Virus record (IMG/VR): IMGVR_UViG_3300006108_000034
Location: 1 to 35,590 of that record
DNA from: a virus
Length of the DNA stretch: 35,590 nt
Reading direction: 5' to 3' (one strand)
Positions within the stretch are counted from its first letter, which is position 1. The number at the start of each line of letters is the position of its first letter. A program made the position numbers and the translations under genes. This document shows, piece after piece, positions 13,105 through 18,852 of the stretch. The notes beneath the pieces are model-generated. The model searched no databases and was not told the DNA's origin. It saw only the letters and a program-made list of their open reading frames with translations.

Positions 13105-13449
13105 ATGAAACATATTATTCTGGCAGCACTACTTCTTACAACTCCTGCTCTGGCAGAAGATAGACCAAAGGAAATTATTGGTTGTGGCCCAAAAGAAAAA
13201 ATCAATAAAATATTAAAAGAATCAAATTTTGCTGTGTTGTATCGTGGAGAAGGACTATCTAATACTTACGTTGAGACTTGGATTAATGGTGGTGGTGCCA
13301 TTACTATTTCTTATGATAAACCAAAAGATAATAAAGCAGAGAACATCAAATCAGTATGCGTTCAATCTGTCGCTGCTCAGGTAATGTATAATAGTGACAC
13401 TGTGGAGATACTCAACAAAGCATTAGACAAGACATCTCCAAAATTGTGA
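13105..13449 (+). CDS. Exported (periplasmic) hypothetical protein, 114 aa
   Basis: MKHIILAALLLTTPALA followed by Glu-Asp is a classic signal peptide with an ALA cleavage site at about residue 17. The mature part of about 97 residues is Lys-rich with two Cys and has a WINGGGAITISYD strand region. It would act in the periplasm. GGAGAACAA lies before the ATG. No family is recognised. Confidence 0.65.
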   Translation: MKHIILAALLLTTPALAEDRPKEIIGCGPKEKINKILKESNFAVLYRGEGLSNTYVETWINGGGAITISYDKPKDNKAENIKSVCVQSVAAQVMYNSDTVEILNKALDKTSPKL

Positions 13450-13994
13450 TGTTAAAGGCAACCTACACAGGTAATATTGACGAAATAAAGAAAACAGTAT
13501 ATAATATGGTTGAAGAGTCCATGAAGTTGGACGCTCACGATTTATTCTTAACAAGGGCACACACAACTGCCTTTGTTAAGAATGGCAGAAAACTTCATAC
13601 TCTATCTGAGTTTGATGAACTTAATGATTTTATATCATCTAATGGTAGACAATGTTTTGAGAATTCTAAAATTGTAATGGCATGGGCAAATGTATATCCA
13701 ACAGGTTCATATATCAGACCACATAAACATATAACATTTGACAATCTCATAAGTGCTGTGTTTTATTTACAAGGTAATGGCGTATTACACGTTGGTGAAC
13801 ATACTTATAGTTTAGAACAAGGAGAAACATTGTTTTTTCCATCTAACGTTGAGCACTGGTCTGAGCCAAATAAAAACGAACAAGATCGTGTTATGATAGG
13901 ATATGATCTCTATCATGGAGATAAAACGGATAAAGAAATAGAAATAATTATAAAAGGATTTGAGGAATTCATTAAACACGGAGTAATAAAATGA
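13449..13994 (+). CDS. Cupin-fold protein, probable 2OG-Fe(II) oxygenase-like, 181 aa
   Basis: The ATG at 13449 overlaps the previous stop (TGATG). Residues 78-155 hold a W.N.Y..G.Y..PHKH core with H92 and H94, then VFYLQGNGVLHVGEH, then VEHWS with H136 and R147 in QDRVMIGYDL. This layout resembles the putative 2OG-Fe(II) oxygenase group TIGR02466, but the usual HxD is HxH here. A non-oxygenase metal cupin is the alternative. The substrate is unknown. Confidence 0.65.
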   Translation: MLKATYTGNIDEIKKTVYNMVEESMKLDAHDLFLTRAHTTAFVKNGRKLHTLSEFDELNDFISSNGRQCFENSKIVMAWANVYPTGSYIRPHKHITFDNLISAVFYLQGNGVLHVGEHTYSLEQGETLFFPSNVEHWSEPNKNEQDRVMIGYDLYHGDKTDKEIEIIIKGFEEFIKHGVIK

Positions 13995-14110
13995 AAAAGT
14001 ATATCCTATCAATAATGGTGTTATCCTTTTGTGGCTTGGCTAGTTGCCAATCAGCAAAGTACGCAGAGTGTGCTGTACGGGACGCAACTTCGAACCCATG
14101 CAACTGGTAG
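13991..14110 (+). CDS. Small lipoprotein, 39 aa
   Basis: The protein begins MKKYILSIMVLSFCGLASCQ. LASC at 16-19 is a good lipobox, so Cys19 would be lipidated, leaving about 21 residues (CQSAKYAECAVRDATSNPCN and a final W). The start overlaps the previous stop (ATGA). Very small outer-membrane lipoproteins are typical of phage spanin subunits and exclusion proteins, but no spanin partner is obvious. The role is open. Confidence 0.6.
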   Translation: MKKYILSIMVLSFCGLASCQSAKYAECAVRDATSNPCNW

Positions 14111-14146
14111 TGCTTTGCCCGATGAAGCAATAATAGAAGAGTATAG

Positions 14147-14728
14147 ATGATGATTATCATGGATAATCTATTAAGTCAAAAAGAAGTAGATAAGATACAT
14201 GATATATTGTGTGGGCATGATTTTCCATGGTATTATAACCCAAACACTATCAATAAAGACTTAGAAAGTTCATTCTTTAAAGATAACAACACAATGAACA
14301 CAGGTCAGTTTACTCATTCGTTTTTTGTTGATGGTTCCATAAAATCTAATTATTTTCGTTTGGTTTATCCATTTTTGTTTTTATTGGAAAAGAAATTTAA
14401 TAAAGATTTTATGCCGAAATTATCAAGAATAAAAGCAAATCTATTGGTCAAGAACAATTTATTCTCGGGCGAACAATATAATTACCCGCATGTAGATTCA
14501 AATTTTTTCCCTGGCGAAAGTTTATTATATTACGTTAATGACTCTGATGGGGATACTTTTATATTTAAAGAGAAAAAAGATGACAAATTTGAGAATGTTA
14601 CACTTGACAGGAGAATAACTCCACAAAAAGGAAAATCTATTTTCTTTGATTCTGATTATTATCATGCTAGTAGTTGTCCAATTAAATCAGATAAAAGAAT
14701 AGTGATCAATTTTTTATTTCATAAATAG
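14147..14728 (+). CDS. 2-oxoglutarate/Fe(II) oxygenase, 193 aa
   Basis: Iron ligands are visible as H115 and D117 (YNYPHVDSNF) and H173 (DYYHASSCP), with R184 (KRIVINFLF) for 2-oxoglutarate. The spacing is typical of phage prolyl-hydroxylase-like enzymes. The start could be 14147, 14150 or 14159; an AGAAGAG run sits upstream of the first. Codon use is strongly AT-rich. It ends in CATAAATAG, which also contains a variant late-promoter box. Confidence 0.8.
   Translation: MMIIMDNLLSQKEVDKIHDILCGHDFPWYYNPNTINKDLESSFFKDNNTMNTGQFTHSFFVDGSIKSNYFRLVYPFLFLLEKKFNKDFMPKLSRIKANLLVKNNLFSGEQYNYPHVDSNFFPGESLLYYVNDSDGDTFIFKEKKDDKFENVTLDRRITPQKGKSIFFDSDYYHASSCPIKSDKRIVINFLFHK
14720..14727 (+). promoter_or_regulatory. 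Possible variant T4-type late promoter
   Basis: CATAAATA differs from the T4 late box TATAAATA in one base. It lies about seven bases before the presumed 5' end of the tmRNA gene and overlaps the oxygenase stop codon. It could start tmRNA transcription at the late stage; weak evidence. Confidence 0.35.
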
Positions 14729-14732
14729 TAAT

Positions 14733-15020
14733 TGCCGAGGTCGTTGAGAGAAACGAAATAAGCATTCAGGACCTGGGGGCAGTACCCAGCTGGTCCACCA
14801 TAAACAGATAACAACTGGACGCAGGCTCAATGAAGTAGGCCTCGGCTTGATCACCGAGAAGGTATGGAGAGTGTTATCTGTTTATGATGGGCCAGAAATT
14901 AGGATCGACTGGTGTGGTAAAGGTTTAAGGAGACCAAAGACAACGTTCAGGTGCCAACGACAACTACGCACCATTTGAGATTGCTCTAGCAGCATGATCA
15001 TTGGGTCCGCCAGAACCTCG
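14733..15020 (+). ncRNA. ssrA: Circularly permuted (two-piece) tmRNA
   Basis: The 3' acceptor piece comes first. A T-arm (CTGGG, loop GGCAGTA, CCCAG at 14773-14789) is followed by CTGGTCC and ACCA ending at 14800. The 5' coding piece comes second, starting GGGCCAG at 14889. GGGCCAG pairs with CTGGTCC as the seven-base acceptor stem (one G-U) and is followed by a D-like AATTAGGATCGACTGG segment. The tag frame at 14953-14997 reads ANDNYAPFEIALAA then TGA, closely like known tags that start with ANDN and end in small residues. Known alphaproteobacterial tmRNAs have this permuted order and a GGCAGTA-type T loop. CGAGGT (14736-14741) can pair with ACCTCG (15015-15020) to join the pieces. The outer ends are approximate. 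It would rescue stalled ribosomes with SmpB, presumably from the host. Confidence 0.9.
14801..14888 (+). other. tmRNA intervening segment, removed on maturation
   Basis: This 88-base stretch joins the CCA end of the acceptor piece to the 5' end of the coding piece. TAAACAGATAAC at 14801-14812 is a perfect 12-base complement of 14873-14884. The precursor acceptor stem would therefore be extended by a long hairpin that brings both processing sites together. Confidence 0.75.
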
Positions 15021-15054
15021 AAACAGAATCTGGCAATTAATTTGGAGAAGTAAA

Positions 15055-15198
15055 ATGGCTAAATTGAGTAAGACGCAACGATTAATTATGAAGTTCTATA
15101 AGGCTATCTCTGATAAGAATGCTAAGAAAGAACGTAAGCTCTGGCTTAAACTCGTTAAGAAGAGTCTTAAAGGTAAGAATACACATCCAATAGTTTGA
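15055..15198 (+). CDS. Small basic protein, 47 aa
   Basis: The ATG at 15055 follows TTGGAGAAGTAAA; a longer frame would run into the tmRNA. The protein MAKLSKTQRLIMKFYKAISD and onward is strongly basic (many Lys and Arg), helical and Trp-poor. Its charge suggests nucleic acid or ribosome binding. It sits between the tmRNA and tRNA-Arg genes. The role is unknown. Confidence 0.55.
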   Translation: MAKLSKTQRLIMKFYKAISDKNAKKERKLWLKLVKKSLKGKNTHPIV

Positions 15199-15209
15199 AT
15201 ACACAGAAA

Positions 15210-15284
15210 GGTTCCGTAGCTCAGCAGGATAGTAGCAACTGCCTTCTAAGCAGTAGGTCGCATGTTCGAATCATGCCGGAATCA
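15210..15284 (+). tRNA. tRNA-Arg (anticodon TCT)
   Basis: A full cloverleaf can be drawn. Acceptor stem is GGTTCCG with CGGAATC (one G-U) and discriminator A. D stem GCTC is present. Anticodon stem ACTGC with GCAGT encloses loop CTTCTAA, giving anticodon TCT. T stem GCATG with CATGC encloses TTCGAAT. No CCA is encoded. It would read AGA codons, which are frequent in this phage's genes. Confidence 0.93.
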
Positions 15285-15292
15285 CATAAGCA

Positions 15293-15341
15293 CTCCGATT
15301 GTATAAATAGCGATGACAATAAGACTATTATACAATCGGAG
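15293..15341 (+). promoter_or_regulatory. RBS-sequestering hairpin containing a late promoter
   Basis: 15293-15306 is a perfect 14-base complement of 15328-15341, with a 21-base loop. The 3' arm contains most of the GGAGG ribosome binding site of the endonuclease gene. TATAAATA, the T4 late promoter box, lies at 15302-15309 across the end of the 5' arm. A late transcript would start after the 5' arm and would lack it. The hairpin should silence early read-through mRNA while late mRNA is translated. Confidence 0.85.
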
Positions 15342-15350
15342 GTTAGCACT

Positions 15351-16010
15351 ATGTACTATACTATTTATAGGATTACAAATAATATAAACGGTAAATATTA
15401 TATCGGAATGCACAAAACAAAAGATCTAGAAGATAATTATATGGGTTCTGGAAAATATTTGAAACGTGCCATAGAAAAACACGGCGTAGAGAACTTTTCA
15501 AAAGAAATTCTTTATGTATATGACAACGAATCAGATATGAAGAACAAAGAAAAAGAATTAGTTATAGTATCAGAACAAACATACAATCTGAATGAAGGCG
15601 GATATGGTGGTTTCAGTTTTATTAATAGAAATAAAATGAATAACGGAAGAAGATCCGAAGAGTCTGAGAAAAGAAGATTAAAATCTCTTTCTGAAACTAG
15701 AAAATTGATGATGAAAGATGAAAAAGAAATAATTCATATGAAAACTATTTCGAAAATAGGAAGAGAAAAAGTAAAACAAATTTACCCAGAGGGAACTTGG
15801 AAAAACAGAAAACACAAACAAGAATCTATTGATAAAATGAAAGAAAAACATAAAAACAATGGTCATCAAAAAGGATCTAAAAATTCTCAATATGGAACTT
15901 GTTGGATAACAAATGGAAAAGAGAATAAAAAAATCAAAACGGAAGATATTGACAAATATTTAAATTTAGGTTATACTAAAGGTAGAATTCTAAATATGGA
16001 GAAGAAATGA
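15351..16010 (+). CDS. GIY-YIG homing endonuclease (Seg/I-TevI type), 219 aa
   Basis: I start the gene at 15351, after GGAGGTTAGCACT; a longer frame from 15195 would run through the tRNA and the hairpin. Residues 1-90 form a GIY-YIG nuclease domain: YTIYRI at 3-8, YYIGMHKT at 16-23, and E69 as the likely metal-binding glutamate. The C-terminal half has NUMOD3-like basic helices and an end segment GTCWITNG with KGRIL, typical of DNA-binding modules of phage homing nucleases. It is free-standing, beside RNA genes. Such enzymes cut an allele lacking the gene and so spread by repair. The target is probably nearby or at the same locus in related phages. Confidence 0.9.
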   Translation: MYYTIYRITNNINGKYYIGMHKTKDLEDNYMGSGKYLKRAIEKHGVENFSKEILYVYDNESDMKNKEKELVIVSEQTYNLNEGGYGGFSFINRNKMNNGRRSEESEKRRLKSLSETRKLMMKDEKEIIHMKTISKIGREKVKQIYPEGTWKNRKHKQESIDKMKEKHKNNGHQKGSKNSQYGTCWITNGKENKKIKTEDIDKYLNLGYTKGRILNMEKK

Positions 16011-16411
16011 AAAAGTATCTAATTGCATTATGTATTGCTTTCTCTACTCCTGCCATGGCAGATTATGATGTTGTAATATCAAAACGTCATCAGACTATGG
16101 AAGTATACCAAGATGGAGAGTTACTAGATGTTTGGCCAGTATCAACAGCCCGTAAAGGATATTCTACACCTTCGGGAACGTTTAATGTCCAGTCTATGGA
16201 ATCCATGCATTATTCTAGATTATATGATATGTCTCCTATGCCTTGGTCTATTTTCTTCAATGGAAATATTGCTATCCATGGCACTCCGCATATAAGCGGA
16301 TTAGGTTCTCCGAAATCACATGGTTGTGTTCGACTTAGTCCCAGTAATGCAGCAATTCTTTATGACCTCGTGAAATCAAATCGCAATCAAACAACCATCA
16401 CAATCAAATAG
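16007..16411 (+). CDS. Secreted L,D-transpeptidase (YkuD fold), 134 aa
   Basis: MKKYLIALCIAFSTPAMA is a signal peptide cleaved near residue 18. The mature domain has H91 in AIHGTPHISG and the catalytic motif SHGCVRLS at 104-111 with Cys107 as nucleophile. Family members act in the periplasm and form 3-3 cross-links in peptidoglycan or attach proteins to it. The domain is complete but small. The start overlaps the endonuclease stop (ATGA). A cell-wall cross-linking enzyme in a lytic phage suggests wall remodelling or protection during infection; that purpose is inference. Confidence 0.88.
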   Translation: MKKYLIALCIAFSTPAMADYDVVISKRHQTMEVYQDGELLDVWPVSTARKGYSTPSGTFNVQSMESMHYSRLYDMSPMPWSIFFNGNIAIHGTPHISGLGSPKSHGCVRLSPSNAAILYDLVKSNRNQTTITIK

Positions 16412-16420
16412 GAGTTATAG

Positions 16421-16534
16421 ATGGGCAAATACGATCACTGGTTCTGGAACAGCTGGCTTGTCGATAAGCTGGCTTCAAAGGTATCAAAGTTCAACTCTTG
16501 GTTATGGACAAAACAATATGGAAAGAAAGACTGA
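16421..16534 (+). CDS. Tiny Trp/Lys-rich protein, 37 aa
   Basis: GGAGTTATAG lies before the ATG. The protein MGKYDHWFWNSWLVDKLASK and onward is amphipathic, with five Trp and many Lys, and could lie on a membrane surface. It ends directly before the ATG of the gp33-like gene. Function unknown. Confidence 0.5.
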   Translation: MGKYDHWFWNSWLVDKLASKVSKFNSWLWTKQYGKKD

Positions 16535-16753
16535 ATGAACGAATCTTTCGCTTGTGAAATTGAGGAAATATGCTGGATGAAAGATGTCCCGTATATGGAT
16601 GCAGTTGTTATGTGGTGCGAACAGAACAGCTATGAGGTGGAATCTGCTGCCCTATTGATCAAGAAAGACCCAGTACTCCGGGCCAAGATCCGTATGGAAG
16701 CAGAGACCGCTAATCTTTTAAAAACAAAGAGAGGTAGAAGTCTGCCATTATAA
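16535..16753 (+). CDS. gp33: Late-transcription coactivator, gp33-like, 72 aa
   Basis: The pattern IEEI near residue 10, then PYMDAVVMWCEQNSYEVESA, AALLIKKDP and KIRMEAETANLLK, matches the short gp33-type coactivators of T4-like phages. T4 gp33 binds RNA polymerase and links it to the sliding clamp for transcription from TATAAATA promoters. T4 gp33 is longer (112 residues), while short forms occur in other T4-type phages. Its position before gp59 and gp32 reproduces T4 gene order. It starts on the base after the previous stop. Confidence 0.75.
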   Translation: MNESFACEIEEICWMKDVPYMDAVVMWCEQNSYEVESAALLIKKDPVLRAKIRMEAETANLLKTKRGRSLPL

Positions 16754-16756
16754 ATA
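16749..16756 (+). promoter_or_regulatory. T4-type late promoter box
   Basis: An exact TATAAATA overlaps the gp33 stop codon. The expected start would lie about 7-10 bases downstream, giving a short leader for the metallopeptidase gene at 16787. Confidence 0.55.
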
Positions 16757-16786
16757 ATCGAGCTTCAACATTTGTGGGAGTATCAA

Positions 16787-17257
16787 ATGTTTATCAAGAT
16801 AGTAGGTAAACCCAAGAAAGATTTATCTACCTATATTGTTAAGAAAGCTGCTCGGTTCTATGGCGAATACTTACTTGGAACTAAACTCTCCAAGAACATT
16901 GATCTAACAATTGAATTTGAGAATTTTGATAGAGGATGTAACGAGTACGCTTACTGCGACTGGACCGATGACAATCATCGAGCCAGAGATTTCCTCATAA
17001 CTATAGACTCAAAATTACCCAAAAAAGAGATCCTATTGGCGCTTGCCCACGAGATGGTGCATCTTAAGCAATACGCCAAGGGAGAATTAAAAGACATATT
17101 TCGTCCAGTTCGTATGACTAAATGGTTGGGCGAAAAATATGACAGCGACAACATGGATTATTGGGAACAACCTTGGGAAATAGAGGCATATGGCCGAGAG
17201 AAAGGGTTGTTTGTTAAATTTATGAATATATTGAAAGAGGAAGATGAACCCTTATGA
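16787..17257 (+). CDS. Zinc metallopeptidase-like protein (HExxH), 156 aa
   Basis: The ATG at 16787 follows GGGAGTATCAA. HEMVH at 88-92 is the zinc-binding and catalytic motif. A glutamate in WEQPWEIEAYGRE (131 or 133) is the likely third ligand, as in gluzincin or SprT-like proteins. Similar short proteins are common in T4-type phages, where their substrate is unknown. It separates gp33 from gp59, which are adjacent in T4. The end overlaps gp59 by 14 bases. Confidence 0.75.
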   Translation: MFIKIVGKPKKDLSTYIVKKAARFYGEYLLGTKLSKNIDLTIEFENFDRGCNEYAYCDWTDDNHRARDFLITIDSKLPKKEILLALAHEMVHLKQYAKGELKDIFRPVRMTKWLGEKYDSDNMDYWEQPWEIEAYGREKGLFVKFMNILKEEDEPL

Positions 17258-17819
17258 TTGTTACCGTGAGTATCTAGGTCTTAAGAACCATTTCTCGAAA
17301 CCAGATTATGATTATTTCAAATACAATGGAAAGATGCGAGCCAATCCAGCATCTTTCCAGAAACGTAAAGATAAGATATTCTTCGAGAAACTAGCCAAAC
17401 ATCCAGAGGTTCATGACTTTCTTGTTGCTAATCTGGCAGATAACAACAAACTATGGATAAGAGACTTAGCATATACGCCAGAGCCAGAGCAAACATACCA
17501 GACATGGAAGAAAAGACAACAGTCTCTTGGCTATACGTTTAAAAATGAAATAGAAAAACTAGAAACTCCATTCAATAATAATTTTATCTGTAGAGAAGGA
17601 GAACATCCTGTTCTTTTCAGATTATATCTTTCAGGCAGCATATGCTTGGAAACTCTTTGTATTCTGTTAGATTTAACAGGAGCAAAGAAACACTGGGACT
17701 CTAAGATGAAATATGATCCTGTATGGGATGAATACAGCTTAAGAGTGAAAAAATATACTCCATTCATTGTGTATGATAAGGACAAGTACCGTAAGATAGT
17801 TCTTGACTTTTATGGTTGA
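17244..17819 (+). CDS. gp59: Replicative helicase loader, gp59-like, 191 aa
   Basis: The protein begins MNPYDCYREYLGLKNHFSKP with YDYFKYNGKM at 23-32 and a QKRKDKIFFEKLAKHPEVHD segment, which fits gp59 of T4-type phages. T4 gp59 (217 residues) loads the gp41 helicase on single-stranded DNA covered by gp32. The gene lies just before gp32, as expected from T4 (33, 59, 32 order). A late RVKKYTPFIVYDKDKYR end is basic. The gp32 promoter lies in its last codons. Confidence 0.82.
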   Translation: MNPYDCYREYLGLKNHFSKPDYDYFKYNGKMRANPASFQKRKDKIFFEKLAKHPEVHDFLVANLADNNKLWIRDLAYTPEPEQTYQTWKKRQQSLGYTFKNEIEKLETPFNNNFICREGEHPVLFRLYLSGSICLETLCILLDLTGAKKHWDSKMKYDPVWDEYSLRVKKYTPFIVYDKDKYRKIVLDFYG

Positions 17820-17831
17820 TTGGGGTATACT
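17803..17831 (+). promoter_or_regulatory. Sigma70-like promoter for gp32
   Basis: TTGACT, 17 bases, TATACT with GGGG before the -10 box. The -35 box lies inside the gp59 gene. The 60-base leader contains an ATGGC/GCCAT hairpin (17840-17858), which could take part in translational control as the T4 gp32 leader does. Confidence 0.85.
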
Positions 17832-17897
17832 AAATAATGATGGCGATACAAATGCCATTCATACACTGTTTATACAACGCTTATACGGAGATAATAC

Positions 17898-18824
17898 ATG
17901 GACTTCAAGTCACTTAAATCATCATCAGGTTCAAAGTCACTAAACGCTCTAACAGAAGAACTCAATAAGATTTCTAACCAAGAAGGTGGAGGAAAGAAAG
18001 GCGATGATCGCTTTTGGACTCCCACAGTTGATAAGGCTGGTAATGGTTATGCTGTTCTTCGTTTTCTACCCGCTCCCCCAAATGAGGATGTTCCTTTTAT
18101 CCGCATGTTCGATCATGGTTTCCAGGGACCAGGTGGCTGGTATATTGAAAACTCACTAACAACTATTGGTAAACAGGATCCAGTTTCTGAGTATAATTCT
18201 AAACTCTGGAACTCGACAACTGACGACAAATCACCAGAGCGTGAACAAGCTCGTAAACAGAAGCGTCGTCTTCACTTTGTTAGCAATGTTTATATTGTTC
18301 AGGATCAAGCAAATCCTTCCAACGAAGGTAAGGTTTTCTTGTTTAAGTATGGTAAGAAAATCTTTGATAAGTTGAAGGAAGCAATGGAGCCACAGTTTGA
18401 GGACGAAACTCCAATGAATCCATTTGATCTTTGGGCAGGCGCTAACTTCAAACTCAAGATCCGTAATGTTGAAGGTTATCGTAACTATGATAAGTCAGAG
18501 TTTGGTAAGTCAGAGCCATTACTTCAGAACGATTCTGAACTCGAGAAGGTATGGAATTCTGAACATTCGTTGAAGGCATTCCTTGATCCTTCTAATTTCA
18601 AGAGCTACGAAGAACTAAAGGCCAAGTTGGTTAAGGTTCTTTCCGGTGAGACTTCTCTTAAGATTAAGAAGGCAGAAGAGGAGGATGTTCCTTGGTCACG
18701 TTCAGAGGAAGCACCAACTCTTAAGGCAAAGTCAGCTCCATCTTTTGAATCTGCAAAGGTTGGTGGTATGACTGATGACGACGACGATGAGTCGTTGGAA
18801 TTCTTTAAGAGCCTCGCTGGCTAA
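17898..18824 (+). CDS. gp32: Single-stranded DNA-binding protein, gp32, 308 aa
   Basis: The layout follows T4 gp32 (301 residues): a basic N-terminus for cooperative binding (MDFKSLKSSSGSKSLNALTE), a core with FWTPTVDKAGNGYAVLRFLP, GWYIENS and KVFLFKYGKKIFDKLK, then GANFKLKIRNVEGYRNYDKS, and an acidic C-terminal tail (DDDDDESLEFF) for partner binding. The protein has no cysteine at all, so the His/Cys3 zinc site of T4 gp32 is absent; the matching stretch reads ENSLTTIGKQDPVSEYNSKL. It coats single-stranded DNA in replication, recombination and repair. GGAGATAATAC precedes the ATG. Confidence 0.95.
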   Translation: MDFKSLKSSSGSKSLNALTEELNKISNQEGGGKKGDDRFWTPTVDKAGNGYAVLRFLPAPPNEDVPFIRMFDHGFQGPGGWYIENSLTTIGKQDPVSEYNSKLWNSTTDDKSPEREQARKQKRRLHFVSNVYIVQDQANPSNEGKVFLFKYGKKIFDKLKEAMEPQFEDETPMNPFDLWAGANFKLKIRNVEGYRNYDKSEFGKSEPLLQNDSELEKVWNSEHSLKAFLDPSNFKSYEELKAKLVKVLSGETSLKIKKAEEEDVPWSRSEEAPTLKAKSAPSFESAKVGGMTDDDDDESLEFFKSLAG

Positions 18825-18829
18825 AAGAA

Positions 18830-18851
18830 GGGAGCTTCGGCTCCCTTTTTT
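18830..18851. terminator. Intrinsic terminator after gp32
   Basis: GGGAGC, TTCG tetraloop, GCTCCC, then six T. A-rich sequence on the other side could allow weaker function leftward. It separates the rightward gp32 transcript from the leftward tail block, whose last stop codon lies at 18853. Confidence 0.95.
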
Positions 18852-18852
18852 A

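Noticed and set aside
15195-15350. N-terminal 52-residue extension of the GIY-YIG endonuclease
   Set aside because: It is a translation of the tRNA-Arg gene and the regulatory hairpin; the true start at 15351 has a clear ribosome site.
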